Source: Dromiciops gliroides
Lineage: Eukaryota; Chordata; Mammalia; Microbiotheria; Microbiotheriidae
Assembly: GCF_019393635.1 (NCBI RefSeq)
Contig: NC_057861.1
Location: forward strand, 61,258,532-61,322,531
Direction of reading: 5' to 3'
Length of the DNA stretch: 64,000 nt
Position numbers and translations under genes: made by a program. Position 1 is the stretch's first letter; each line of letters opens with the position of its first letter. The notes under the pieces were generated by a model that saw only the letters and a list, made by a program, of their open reading frames with translations, did not search any database and had not been told where the DNA came from. Shown here in pieces: positions 34,450 through 45,269 of the stretch.

Positions 34450-34625
34450 TTTTTGATACCTCAGTGACACCTGGTCAAGTTGCATCTTCTTTCAGGTTCT
34501 GTTTCCTCATCTGTAAAATGGTGATGATAATAGCACCCATCTTCTCAAATTGTCATGAGGCTAAAAACAGGGCACTTTGCAAATCTTAAAATGCCATGTA
34601 AGTGATGATGATGATGCTGAATCTC
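34450..34625 (+). repeat. MIR-like SINE
   Basis: 'ttcctcatctgtaaaatggt', 'aatagcacccatcttctcaa', then a MIR-style tail and a short GAT repeat at 34605-34618. Confidence 0.65.
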
Positions 34626-34694
34626 TTTTTTTTCTACCCATTTTTTCTACTCATTTTTTCCAACCAAGAACTTCAATACATTCTAGCAAGAACA

Positions 34695-34920
34695 GCCCAA
34701 TAGCTATATTCTTCTCACCAATGTACAGAAGAGTTCCAGGGAACTCATGATAGAAGAGGATCTCCAAATCCAGGAAAAAAAAAGAACTGTGGTGTATAGA
34801 TGCTAAATTAACCATACTGTTTCTTTTGTCTTTGGTGCTGTTGTTTTTCTATTTTGAGGTTTGTCGTCATTGCTCTGATTTTTCTTTTATAACATGACTA
34901 ATGCAGAAATATGCTTAATG

Positions 34921-34962
<42 letters not shown>

Positions 34963-35125
34963 CTATATCAGATTACCTGCTGTCTAGGGGAGGGGGAAGG
35001 GAGGGAGAAAAATCTGAAATTGGAAAGCTTGTATAAACAAAAGTTGAGAACTATCTTTACATGTAACAGGAAAAAAAATAAAATACTTTATTACAAATTA
35101 AAAATAAAAATAAAATAAAATAAGA
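34695..35125 (+). repeat. L1 3' UTR fragment
   Basis: Matches the reverse of 16880-17260: 'gagttccagggaactcatga', 'aagaactgtggtgtatagat', a TA microsatellite (34925-34958), the G-rich block and the A-rich end. Confidence 0.82.
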
Positions 35126-35352
35126 ACAGTCCAATAGGACCTTGGGGGAAGTATTTTAATGTTCAGAACCATTGTTACAAATTGCATCCTTTTCTTCTGT
35201 GTCCAACAGTGCATTGATGTATACATGTCTTTTCTCTTCCATAAACATTGTTCATGTTCATTGTCTTTATATATTTTTCTTATTGGTGGGGGGGGTGATT
35301 TACTTCTAGAAGCTATTGAAGTTGTTTCTCATGTAAAATGACCAACTGTTTA

Positions 35353-36010
35353 TGATGGGCATGTGGTTAATTGATCAGACTGGTCCTGAGGCATCCCAAA
35401 GAATTACAAGACTCAGTGACTCAGTTTCCCAAGTTTTATTGCAATACTGTGAGTGACTACAGAGAGATCACCATGGAGATAAGTGTCTCGAATAGGAGGA
35501 TGAAAATGGTTATATTTATAGTGAGAAATGGTAGATTATCTCTTCATTATCTTAATCTCCTCCTTGTGAGAGGTTCCTATGAGGCCTTATTTTAACTTGG
35601 ACTTCCTGGGGTCCTAAGCCAACCCATGAGGCAGGTACCTCTTTCCTTGGAGGTGTGTTTTTGGGGTTTACACATCGTAAGGTGAACCTAAGGATACATT
35701 TGGTCCTTTCTGCACATGTTCCTAAAGAGGTACCTCAACTTGCCAAGGTCGGAGTGTCTCTGTGGTTTTTATCTCTCTTTATTTAGGCCTGGCTTCCAGG
35801 TGTCCTGTCATCTAATTTAAACATTTCAATTGTTAATGACTAGTTAGGGTCTCTGTGACCTGTCTCTGTTGATGGTGAGGGTTGATAGGGACAAACCCTC
35901 TTGGTTACTCTAAGATCACAAAACTTAGTTTCTCTGTTAACCCTTTTAGGTACTATTAATAAGGACTCAAGCCTCAGTTTATCTGTGAACCCCTTTTTGC
36001 CTCTCCATCA
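35353..36010 (-). mobile_element. Solo LTR, ERV1-like (fossil)
   Basis: 658 bp, minus sense TGATGG...CATCA, same family as 8367-9005. The poly(A) site is near 35430. Perfect 4-bp TSD ttta at 35349-35352 and 36011-36014. Solo form. Confidence 0.87.
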
Positions 36011-36014
36011 TTTA

Positions 36015-36945
36015 GACTAATGTTCATTTTGAACCTACCTTCACAACATCTCTCACATCTCACCATTCTCTCTGCCCACACAGCCACCACCCTAGTTCAG
36101 ACACCTATCAGCTTCTCCCTAAACAATTGTAACAGACTCCTAATTGACCTCCCTTGCCCTCAAGCCTCTCCTGACTCTAGTCCATCCTACACTGCTGGAC
36201 AAGGTAATTTTCCTTAAACACAAATCCAACCATGTAATTCTTCTACTTAATCAACTCTAGTGGTTTCCTATTACCCCTAGAATAAAAATACAAACTCCTC
36301 CTTTTAGCTTTTAAAGATATAAGTAATCTGGTTCCAATCTATCCTTCCAACCTCGTTGGACAATACTTTCCCTCTAGTACTTTCTGATCCAGCCAAATTG
36401 GCCTTCATGCTGTTCCTCATTCCATCTCCCAACTCTATGCCTTTGCATTAGCCATTTCACATGCCTAGAATTTTCCCTCCTTATCTTTGCCTCACAAAAT
36501 CCTTTTTGTTGTTGTTGTTGTTGTTGTTGCTGTTGTTGTTGTTGTTGTTGAGGCAATTGGGGTTAAGTGACTTGCCCAGGGTCACACAGCTAGTAAGTGT
36601 CTGAGGCTAGATTTGAACTCAGGTACTCCTGAATCCAGGGCCGGTGCTTAACAAAGTCCTTTTTTTCCTTTAAGATACATCTTCTGAGTGAAGCCTTTCT
36701 TGATTCCCCCCCCCCCATTAATGCACTCTCCCCTAAATTACCTTATCTTTAACCATTTTATACATTTGTACTTATTAACTTTATATTTATGCTTTATATA
36801 TTTTTATGTATATTTATTGTCTCCCACATTTGAATGTAAGCTCTTGGTAAACAGAGATTATTTCATTCTTTGCATTTCTATCCCTGGCACCTAGCAGTGT
36901 CTACTACAAATTAAGTGCTTAACAAAGACTTGTTGATTGGTTTAT
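36015..36945 (+). repeat. L2 LINE 3' region
   Basis: Long L2 stretch ('ctcctaattgacctcccttg', 'ttcctattacccctagaata') ending 'ccctggcacctagcagtgtc' and 'aaagacttgttgattgg'. A SINE splits it. Confidence 0.85.
36507..36650 (-). repeat. WSINE1-type SINE, head-truncated, (GTT)n tail
   Basis: The tail has become GTT repeats (36507-36549). The first 35 bp or so of the head are absent. TSD acaaaRtcctttt at 36494-36506 and 36651-36663 shows the truncation arose at insertion. The tail's reverse gives a false poly-glutamine frame. Confidence 0.9.
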
Positions 36946-37129
36946 TTGATAAACAGTTGTTTTCATATGTTTCAATTGAAATTAAAATTTCCCCGTATGA
37001 TCAATGAATATGAAAATTCTATATATGTCACAGAAATCTACATTCCTAGTTTCAAAGAAAAAAATAGGTAGTGAAATGCTAGATAGCATACACCTAGACA
37101 AACTATTGTCAAAACTAAAAGATGTTAAG

Positions 37130-37250
37130 TGGTAATGTTTTGCATAAGGGAACATGTATAACCCATATCTGATTGTTTAGTGCCTCAGGGAAGGGAGAGG
37201 GTAGGGAGGAAAGGAGGAATAAAATTTGGAACTCAAAACTGTAAGTAAAA
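37130..37250 (+). repeat. L1 3' UTR end fragment
   Basis: 'acatgtataacccatatctg', a G-rich block and 'ggaactcaaaactgtaagta'. Confidence 0.65.
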
Positions 37251-37254
37251 ATGT

Positions 37255-37685
37255 TTTTGTGTTGTTGGATTTTTTTTTTAACAAAAAGGTCTTACTTTTT
37301 CAGGATGATGACAGTTTTACCTTTCAATTTCCCTCAATTATCTATTCTTCCTCTTATGAATAGATTAGTTGTCTTTAATATTATTCTTCCTGCATTGGAA
37401 GTGTCTCTATGACATCTGAGATACTGAATATAGTTAGGCAGCTTTTTCCCTCCTCTTTCCTATTCAACTTAATATTCTTTTGATTAAATTTGCAAGAATT
37501 TAAGCAAATCCATTATTCCCAGCTCTCTCATGAGGTACACTCTATGCCTGGCCAAGGACCCATAATGCCTCTAATTTTAAGCCTGACGTGGAAATCTAAA
37601 AATATCTTGCAGACACTGTCGTCTTATTACTACAATTATATGTTGATGGAAATTATTTCTAGTATGGGACAATTACCTCAATTTA
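37255..37685. other. No recognisable feature
   Basis: AT-rich unassigned sequence between an L1 end and an LTR-like segment. Confidence 0.35.
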
Positions 37686-37689
37686 TCCA

Positions 37690-38195
37690 ATAATTCTAGA
37701 AGACCACCAAGTCAAGCATAGACAGAATTTATTTCATTCTCATGAGAATGGGCAACCTCAAGCAAGGAATGAGGAACGTGCTAGATGAGCTCATGAGTTG
37801 GGTTTTTATGGAAGTTTGAGGGGGCAGTCCCCCTCGTGCACAGGGTGACTCACAGTCTAACATCCAATCCTGTCTCAATCAGTATGCATATTCAGTGCAT
37901 GATCATGGATGGAGCATGCTCAGCTGGGTTTGAGAGCTGGGGGGAAGGGGAGGGGGAAAGGGTGAAACCACTCTACTTGCATAAGGAGAGGGCAAGGGGG
38001 AAGAAGGGAGAGATGGTACCAGGAGCTAGGGTTTAGGAATGCAAGAAGGGAGAGGGGGGGAAATGTGTGTTTTAGCAACAGGATGGAATATGGACAGAAT
38101 GGTCTAACAATAACAGGGACTGAAGGCTGGGTACTTTCCAGACTCCAGCCTCACAGTCTGAACTGATCAAGTCCAACTATATCCTATCTCACACA
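37690..38195 (-). mobile_element. Probable solo LTR (fossil)
   Basis: In minus sense it starts near TGTGAGATAGG (38195), has 'ccataaaaacccaactc' near 37810 and 'gaaataaattctgtc' near 37735, a promoter-then-poly(A) order. The far end and TSD are unclear; family not assigned. Confidence 0.45.
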
Positions 38196-38199
38196 TTTC

Positions 38200-38560
38200 T
38201 CATGTAATTATTTGATTGAGCTAATGTCCATTTTAAGCATCATTTCTGCCTTTACATGTCCTATAGCTGACTGTCAATTCACACAGCTACCACCTGAGTA
38301 AAAGCCCCTCATCACCTCTAACCTAACCTGAAAGTTTTGAGGATGGGTTTAGGGACAGTCTATAGTTTTAATGACCAGTTTAATTAAGTAGAAAGAGATT
38401 CATCCCCAGCAGGACAACTAATAGGTGACAAATATTTTTAATCTCCTGCCCCTCATGAAGACCATGTAGTAAAACATGGAAAGGAGTAAAGATGGTAGAG
38501 GGATCCTCCCCAGTCACAAAAGCTAAGATCAATTTTCTCGTCGTGTCCTTCCTAAACAGA
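38200..38560. other. No recognisable feature
   Basis: Unassigned sequence between the LTR-like segment and the long L2. Confidence 0.35.
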
Positions 38561-38564
38561 TGTA

Positions 38565-40185
38565 ATCAATCAATCAGCACAAAAGAATTAAGCACTTACT
38601 TGTGCCATGCCTGTGCTGAGCAGTGAGGATACCAAAGAAGGTAAAAAGAACCTCTGCCCTCAAGAATCTCATAATCTAATGGCAGAGACAATATATAAAT
38701 AGCTAAGTCCATACAAATACATACAGGGAAGATAGGAAATAATCTCAGAAGGAAGGCATTATCAGCTAGAGGAACCAATAAAAGTCTTCTGCAAAAGATG
38801 GAGTTTTAGCTGATTCTATAAGCCATCTAGGGAAACTAAGAGGCAGAGGAAAAAAGAGGGGGCATTCCAGGCATAGAGACAGCTGGTGCAAAGTACAGAA
38901 ACAGTAGATGATGGAGCATCATGTCCAAGAAATACCTCGGTCAGAGTAGCTGGGTTGTAGAATATGTACAGGGGAATAAACTTAAGAAGACTGAAAAGGT
39001 TGGAATGACCAAATTGTGAAAAACTTTACATGCCAAACAGAGAGAAGACTTTGTATTTTAATTGGGAGATCATATGGGGGCTACCAGAGTTTATTGAGCA
39101 GGAAGATTTCACAGGCAAATCTACACTTAGGAAACTCACTTTGGCGGATGAGTGGGGGATGAATTGGAGTGTGGAGAGGCCTGATTCTAGGAGACCTGTT
39201 GTCATTGTCCAGGTGAGAGATGATAAGGTTCTGAACTAGGGTTGTGGCTGTGTGAGTAAAAAGAAAGTATTACAAAGATAGAGATGACAAGTGTAAGTAA
39301 AGAGAAGATATTACAAAGATAGAGATGACAAGTGTAAGTGAAGAGAAGATATTACAAAGATAGAGATGACAAGTGTAAGTAAAGAGAAGATATTACAAAG
39401 ATAGAAATTACAAGATTTAGCAATGAACTATCTATATGAGGTGAATGTAAGTGAGGGTAGAGATGTCTGTGATAGTAGTAGGGAAGTTCAGAAGAGGAGA
39501 ATTTGGGGGGAAGATAATGGGTTCTGTTGAGTTTGAGATGCCTCTGGGATATCCAATTTGAGATGTCCAAAAGATAATTGACAATGTGGGACTGGAACTC
39601 AGTTGAGAGATCAGAGCTGGATATACGTCTGGGAGAAATCTTAATAGAGAAGATAACTGAATCCGTAGTTGCTGATGAGATCATCAAGTGAGAATGTTTA
39701 GAGGGAGAAACAAAGAGAACCCAGAAGAGAGCCTCGAGGAATACCTACACTTAGTGGGCATGATATGGATGAAGATCCAGCAAAGGCAATTGAGAAGGAC
39801 AGCCAAGGGATAGTAGTGTCCCAAAAACTACAAGAGAAAGGACTATCCAGCAGGAGATGGTGAAGAACAGTGTCAAATCCTGCAGAAATGTCAAAAAGTA
39901 TGAGGACTGAAAAAAGATAAATATATTTGTCAACTAAGAAATCACTGGTAACTTTGGAGGGAGAAATTTCAATTGAATTATGAGGTCAGAGCCACACTGA
40001 AGAAGCTTTAGAAACAAGTGAAAAGGAGGTACAATGGGAGGTACCCAGTGTAGATGACTTTAGCTAAAAGGGAGAGATATAGAAAGATAATTAGCAGGGA
40101 TGGAAGTAGGATCATGTTTTTAAGGACTGAAGAAACATGAGTGAGTTTGCAGGCAGCAAGAAAGGATCCAGTAAATAAGAAGGTA
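38565..40185 (-). repeat. Long L2 LINE with reverse-transcriptase region
   Basis: The 3' end lies at 38565 (minus sense). Going right, the sequence enters the reverse-transcriptase C-terminal part. Minus frame 39352-39687 contains LLDISNWISQRHLKLN, very like the L2 'LLDISTWMSHRHLKLN' stretch. The frame is broken many times. At about 1.6 kb it is the longest L2 here. A 41-bp minisatellite sits inside. Confidence 0.8.
39258..39410. repeat. 41-bp minisatellite, about four units
   Basis: The phrase tacaaagatag recurs at 39271, 39312, 39353 and 39394, exactly 41 bp apart. Units differ at only a few positions, so the array is much younger than the L2 around it. Confidence 0.93.
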
Positions 40186-40186
40186 A

Positions 40187-40446
40187 CAAGCATTTATTTG
40201 TCACCTAATCTGTTCCATGCACTATAACTCAGTGCTTTACAAATATATCATCATTTCATCCTCATAACAATCCAATGAAGTAAGTACTATTATTCCCATT
40301 TCACTTTTTAGGAAACTGAGGAAGACAAAGTTTATGTAACTTGCCCAGGGTCAAACAGCTAGTTGAGTGTCTATGGCTGAATTTGAACTCAGATCTTCCT
40401 GACTCCAGGCCCAAGTACTTTAACCACTGAACCACCCAGCTACCTT
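40187..40446 (-). repeat. MIR/MAR-type CORE-SINE
   Basis: Reverse order: 'cagtgctttacaaatatatc', 'tcataacaatccaatgaagt', 'taacttgcccagggtcaaac', then the head 'ctgaaccacccagctacc'. Confidence 0.75.
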
Positions 40447-40800
40447 TTAGTGGCTAGAAAGAGATTAAGGATTAGAAGGGAAAGAAAAGTGGAAATGACA
40501 GTGAAACAATCTGTTGGAGAAGAGGATGGGATCAAGGGTACATTTGGTGAAGTTGGCCTTGGCACTTTCTTCAAAATGGGTGAGAAAGAAGAGATAGTGA
40601 AAGAATATGTCTAATTGATAAGAGATAAGGAGAAGTCAAAAGGGACTTTAACCCAGTCTCACAACTGCAAAACCAGTTTTGTATCCATTATACATGCTGC
40701 CTCTTATAACATTTGAAATATAGAGGAAAGATACTATGAAGAAGATAGGAAAGATGTTACAACCTCATTTCACAAAGAAAGTAAAGTTCAAAAGCTCAAC

Positions 40801-40952
40801 TGACATCTTTTTTTTTTTTGGTGGGGCAATGAGGGTTAAGTGACTTACCCAGGGTCACACAGCTAGTGTCAAGTGTCTAAGGCCGGATTTGAACTCAGGT
40901 CCTCCTGAAACCAGGGCCAGTGCTTTATCTACTGTGTCACCTAGCTTCCCCA
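40801..40952 (-). repeat. WSINE1-type SINE, private to block A
   Basis: Flanked by ctcaac at 40795-40800 and 40953-40958. Block B has no SINE at the matching position, so this insertion came after the receptor duplication. Confidence 0.9.
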
Positions 40953-41115
40953 CTCAACCAATTTCTTAAGGCAGAGCACTAGAGCACTAGAAGTCTTATC
41001 TTAGGGACTCACACCCAAATCTCTTCTATAAGATAGCATCATTCTGATGAAGTAGATTTGGAGAACAAGAAGTCAGTGTCAAAAGTTTCTAGATTGAGGT
41101 CATGTATTGGATGAG

Positions 41116-41192
41116 AGAGAGAAAACATAGACAGATAGACAGAGACAGAGAAACAGAGACAGAGTCAGAGAGACAGAGACAGAGAGGAACAC

Positions 41193-41222
<30 letters not shown>
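41116..41222. repeat. (GACA)n/(GA)n purine tract
   Basis: About 107 bp of GACAGA and GAGA units. Block B has only a short non-repetitive match here ('ggaaacagaggccagaaagg'), so the tract expanded in this copy. Confidence 0.93.
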
Positions 41223-41224
<2 letters not shown>

Positions 41225-41334
41225 CATAATCCTGGAGAGCCCTGGGCATCATGTTTGGAATCCAAGATTTCTGGCAGCCAGATATTTGGTCCCAACTAAT
41301 AATAACCCATTCCCAGGTCCAGGGCTACTCCCCT

Positions 41335-42273
41335 TCACTGAGAGGAGGTTGGTCTGCTAAGGAGTCTCTTTAGGGCATCCTTTATGTCCTTGTTTCTCAA
41401 GCTATAGATGAAGGGGTTCAGCGTGGGAGTGATCACAGCATACATGACTGAGGTGATTGAATTCCTTCCAGGAAGAGTGGGCAGTGGAGGAACTCAAGTA
41501 CACTCCAAAAACTGTGCCATAGAATAATGAAACAACACATAGGTGAGACCCACAGGTGGAAAAGGCTTTATATTTTCCCCAGGTGTTGGGACTCTCAGTA
41601 TAGAAGAACAAATCTTGGTATAAGAGAAAAGTATCCCAGCAAGAGGGACAATACCTAGTAAACTGGTTGCAAAATACATCAAGATGTTATTGATGAAGGT
41701 GTCAGAACAGGACAGTTTCAGAACCTGAGAAAGATCACAGAAGAAGTGTGGGATGCCATGGTCTTTGCAGAAGGAGAGTTGCATTGCCATTATGCTGTGG
41801 AGGAGGGAGATTAGAAGACTTACAGTCCAAGACAACAGAATCAAGAAGCCACAGAGCTGTGGGCTCATGATGGACACATAGTGCAGAGGGTGACAGATGG
41901 CCACAAAGCGGTCATAGGCCATCATGGTGAGGAGCAAATTGTCCATACAAGTAAAAACCATGAAGAAGTACATCTGGGCAAGGCAGCCAGCATAGGGGAT
42001 GTCCTTCCTGTGCATCAGGATGTTTTCCAGCATCTTAGGGACAGTAGTTGATACCAAACACAAATCCACAAAGGACAGGTTGGAAAGGAAGAAGTACATG
42101 GGGGTGTGGAGGTGGGAGTCAGTGCCAATGGCCAGCATGATGAGGACGTTTCCAATTATAGTGACCATGTAAATGCCCAAGAACAACCCAAAGAGGGGCA
42201 TTTCTTGCTCTGGCTTCTCAGAAAATCCAAGAAGAAGGAATTCTGAGTCATGTGTTTGGTTTATTGGTTCCAT
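41335..42273 (-). pseudogene. Olfactory receptor pseudogene, class II, family 7/1-like
   Basis: A single-exon receptor for odorants in the olfactory neuron membrane, now broken. The ATG at 42273 gives MEPINQT..., with an N-glycosylation site (NQT), TM1 'GN', [30 protein letters not shown] and [11 protein letters not shown] 1-bp deletion in the ttttcccc run at 41573-41580 shifts the frame and leads to a stop at 41494. A 1-bp insertion near 41463-41467 shifts it back, so the last part (TM7, NPFIYSLRN) returns in frame to the TGA at 41335-41337. Total length is 939 bp, the same as the intact paralogue at 59159. The untouched first 229 residues are about 76% identical to it by hand count. As read, the product is 259 residues and lacks TM6-TM7. 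A sequencing error at the homopolymer could explain one change but hardly both. Confidence 0.93.
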
Positions 42274-42286
42274 GTGGATGATAGGT

Positions 42287-42288
42287 CT
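42287..42288 (-). promoter_or_regulatory. 3' splice acceptor AG before the pseudogene ATG
   Basis: In minus sense, tttctttcctgcag then 13 nt to the ATG. The same spacing occurs at the intact gene, which supports an upstream non-coding exon. That exon is not identified in the window. Confidence 0.6.
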
Positions 42289-42359
42289 GCAGGAAAGAAA
42301 TGAAAGAACAGGAAATGGAAATACAGACATACCTTGTTCGCATAATGAAGACAATCTGG

Positions 42360-42515
42360 AACAGGGACTTCAAGACTTAGATTACAAATCTACCACTCAC
42401 TACCTTGGGATCTCAAGCAAGTTACTTCTCTTGGTCTCCATTTCTTCACCTAAAAATGAAGGTACTGGATTAGGTGATGCTAAGGTCCCTTCTACTTCTC
42501 ACATCCAATGAATTG
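42360..42515 (+). repeat. THER1-like SINE shared by both receptor blocks
   Basis: 'cactaccttgggatctcaag' and 'ctggattaggtgatgctaag'. The equivalent element lies at 60195-60330 in the same place and orientation, so it predates the duplication. Confidence 0.6.
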
Positions 42516-42739
42516 CACTAACCACATTTATAGCATGGTATTATATAATGTAAACAAAATATAAGTGAAATCACAAAACCTGCTTTTAGGATCAGCACCC
42601 TTTGAGCTGGGACCAGAGCTTAGTGTATTCAGTTTCAAGAGTCCTCCATGGGGAGAGCAGTAATATGACAGAACAATGGGATGAGTTCATCTTACAGTGG
42701 AAAAAACATCCAGGGCTGAGAGGCAAGAAACAAATAGAG

Positions 42740-42976
42740 CAGAGGTTCTTAACCTTGCTGAGTAATGGACCTACTTGGCAGTCTGGTGAAGCCTATGGAC
42801 CTCTTCTTAGAATAATTTTTAAAACTGATAGAAAAAAAATGCTAGGTTCAATTAGAAATTGGGGAAATGAAGATGTAGTTTTTTCTCACCCAAATTCACA
42901 TACCCAGTGAAATCTACCCAAAGACACCTTCCATTCCCCACAAGAAAAACAATGGATCCCAGGTTAATAACGCCTG
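42740..42976. mobile_element. Non-autonomous hAT DNA transposon
   Basis: 237 bp with imperfect terminal inverted repeats (cagaggttcttaacc and, reversed, caggcgttattaacc). A perfect 8-bp TSD aaatagag lies at 42732-42739 and 42977-42984. Eight-base TSDs define hAT elements. It has no transposase, so it was moved by a partner. The interior 'ggcagtctggtgaagcctat' is typical of an old mammal-wide Charlie-like MITE. Confidence 0.88.
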
Positions 42977-42984
42977 AAATAGAG

Positions 42985-43335
42985 GGTCATTTAAAGTATA
43001 ACTCTTTATCACAATGGAAGCATGATAATGATTCATTATCAAAATGGGCAAAGCAGGCAGAGACCAGAAGTTGGAAAAATGAACAAAATCATGACATCAA
43101 AATCAATTCTGCTTCAGATCTAGAGAGTAAAGCAAGACTACCAGAGGTCCAACAATGCAGGCATACAACAGTTTGGCTCAAATATGCACTCATTATGCAA
43201 GCATTTTCAGAGGGACAATTCGAGTCAATAAGAATTTATTAGGTACCTACCACATCTCAGGAGCAGAGCTAACCTCTGGGTAGAATATGAATCAAAGCAT
43301 GAAAATTATAGAGGCAAATTTTGACTCCATGTCAG
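42985..43335. other. No recognisable feature
   Basis: Unassigned. A 111-codon plus frame (42907-43242) starts inside the hAT relic and has no motif. Confidence 0.4.
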
Positions 43336-43339
43336 GAAA

Positions 43340-43480
43340 AAAAATCCTAACAAGTGTATCTGTCCATCACCTGAATAGGCTTCCTGAGGAAAGTCATGAG
43401 TTCTTCATCACTAGGGGTCTTCAAGCAGAGATTAAATGAACATCTATCTGGTCTGGTATCTGTCTGACAGGTTTGAAACA
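43340..43480 (+). repeat. CR1/L3-like LINE 3' fragment
   Basis: 'ttcctgaggaaagtcatgag' and 'ggtcttcaagcagagattaa' follow the CR1 3' end order. Confidence 0.55.
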
Positions 43481-43521
43481 CCAATGTTATCTTTGGCTCC
43501 TCCTTCCCCCTTCATACCACT

Positions 43522-43790
43522 ACTAATAATAGCTGGAATTTATATGGTGATTTAAAATTTGCAAAATACTTTTAAATATTATCTCATTTGTTGATCCTCA
43601 CAACAAACTCTGGAAGATAGATACTATTATTATCTCCACTTTACAGATGAGGAAATGGAGGCAGAGAGAGAAGTTAAGTGATTTGTCCAAGGTCACAAAG
43701 CTAGCAAGTATCTGAGGTCACATTGGAACTCAGCCCTTCCTGACTCCAAGCCCAACATTTTATCCACTGAACTACCTACCCATTGTGGGG
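43522..43790 (-). repeat. MIR/MAR-type CORE-SINE
   Basis: Well preserved reverse copy: 'acaacaaactctggaagata', 'agatgaggaaatggaggcag', head 'tatccactgaactacctacc'. Confidence 0.8.
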
Positions 43791-43794
43791 AGAT

Positions 43795-44165
43795 CTACAT
43801 GAACTGATACACAGTAAAATGTAAAGAAGCAAGAGGCAATATTTATACAAGGCATAAAACAATGTATCTGAACAGATCCCTCAGGGAAGTTAAAAGCTGA
43901 CTTATGGAAAAACTAGTGAGGCGGGGCAGCTAGGTGGTGCAGTGGATAAAGCACCAGCCCTGGATTCAGGAAGACCTGAGTTCAAATCCAGCCTCAGACA
44001 CTTGCACGTACTAGCTGTGTGACCCTGAGCAAGTCACTTAACCCCCATTGCCCCGCCAAAAAACAAAAAACTAGTGAGGAAGAGATAATGAAGCATTCCT
44101 CTTCCCTCACAGCAGAGGTGGGGGGTCACAATATTGTCAAATAACAGCCTCAGTATTCAATATTT
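43795..44165 (+). repeat. Old L1-like LINE 3' fragment, SINE inside
   Basis: 'tctacatgaactgatacaca' opens it as at 11330. It resumes after the SINE at 44066. Diverged. Confidence 0.5.
43922..44065 (+). repeat. WSINE1-type SINE
   Basis: 14-bp TSD aaaaactagtgagg at 43908-43921 and 44066-44079. Confidence 0.95.
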
Positions 44166-44234
44166 TTGTTTAATTGTTTTTCCTTTGTCAGATGGAAAGG
44201 TTCCTTCTGGATCTAGGGTGGGAAGAAACTTTTC

Positions 44235-44755
44235 CCAGTCCTTAATCTCTCTAAGTCCTTTCTCTCTAAGACGACTCCTCCTAAATTATACTGTGTGTGA
44301 AGTTGTTCACATACAGTTGTCCCTCTTCCCCCTACCCCACCTTACCCCGACCATTACTCTGTGATCTACTTGATAGCAGGGACTACTTTTTTCCCTTTCT
44401 TTGTCTTTCTTTGGCCACTTAGTACAGTGTCCAGCACATTTGTTATTGTCGTTCGGTCATTTTCAGATGTGTCCGACTCTTTGTGAAACTAATTGGGGTT
44501 TTCTTGGCAAAGATACTGGAGTGGCTCACCATTTCCTTCCCCAGCTCATTTTACAGATGAGGAAACTGAGGCAAACAGGGTTAAGTGATTTGCCCAGCGT
44601 CACACAACAAGTAGGTGTCTGGGGCCAGATTTGAACTCAGGAAGATGATTATTCCAAACTCCAGGCCCAGTACTCTATCCACTGAAGCACCTAGCCGTCC
44701 TACCCAGCATATGGTCGGCACTGAATAAATACCAATTGATTGACTAAAAAGATTG
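44235..44755 (+). repeat. L2 3' end split by a SINE
   Basis: 'gatctacttgatagcaggga', 'cttagtacagtgtccagcac' before the SINE, then 'actgaataaataccaattga' after it. Confidence 0.75.
44441..44702 (-). repeat. Long CORE-SINE with RTE-like tail
   Basis: Best-preserved RTE tail in the window (plus strand 'ttcagatgtgtccgactctt', 'gatactggagtggctcacca'), then CORE and head. Flanks ccagcacat/ccagcatat look like a TSD with one difference. Confidence 0.85.
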
Positions 44756-44799
44756 CCATGTAAAGATAAAATGTATTATTAAATGTCTAAGAGTTGAAA

Positions 44800-45015
44800 G
44801 GTATGTTAGAGTTAAATTCTCAGAACCAGAAGAGATCTTCCAGCAAAAAATGTCAGAGCTAGACAGAGCTTTAAAGATTGTCTTCTCTCCAATTCCCTCT
44901 TTTATGCCTATAGAAAATGATCCCAAAGAAGAGCAGCAGTTTGCCCATCATCTCCAATAATGAGTCAATGACAAAGCCAAGATCAGAACCCAGGTCTCAG
45001 GATCATACATTTAGA
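44800..45015 (-). repeat. MIR-like SINE
   Basis: 'tcagagctagacagagcttt' and 'gccaagatcagaacccaggt', diverged. Confidence 0.5.
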
Positions 45016-45269
45016 GCAGCAAGCAAGGATCTGTTGGAACCAGCTTAAACCAGCTTGCAATAACCAAATGTTCAATTTGCAGTGTGAGCATTTAGATCCT
45101 AGAAATCACCATATAGGCAGTTTGACTTATCATTTCTTGATTATCTAGACTATAAGAAGTGATGGAGAAAACAGTAATAATGCAGATGGAACTTAAAGTT
45201 TTTAGGTACATGCATTTTTTTTTATAAATCCAATTGTTAAACACTGACCAACACACCCCTAGGCTATAA

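Larger units (their letters stand above)
40760..42515 (-). repeat. Duplicated block A around the receptor pseudogene
   Basis: Homologous by eye to 58170-60325 on both sides of the coding exon. Shared landmarks: 'ctcatttca' near 40773/58178, 'ttctgatgaag' at about 41041/58933, 'tttggaatccaagattt' near 41253/59080, and the upstream THER1-like SINE. Private to block A are the SINE at 40801 and the GACA tract. Confidence 0.7.

Noticed and set aside
36374-36556. A poly-glutamine frame
   Set aside because: It is the GTT tail of a minus-strand SINE read in reverse.
39258-39410. A CRISPR-like array
   Set aside because: The 41-bp units are contiguous with no unique spacers, and the DNA is vertebrate. 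It is a minisatellite.
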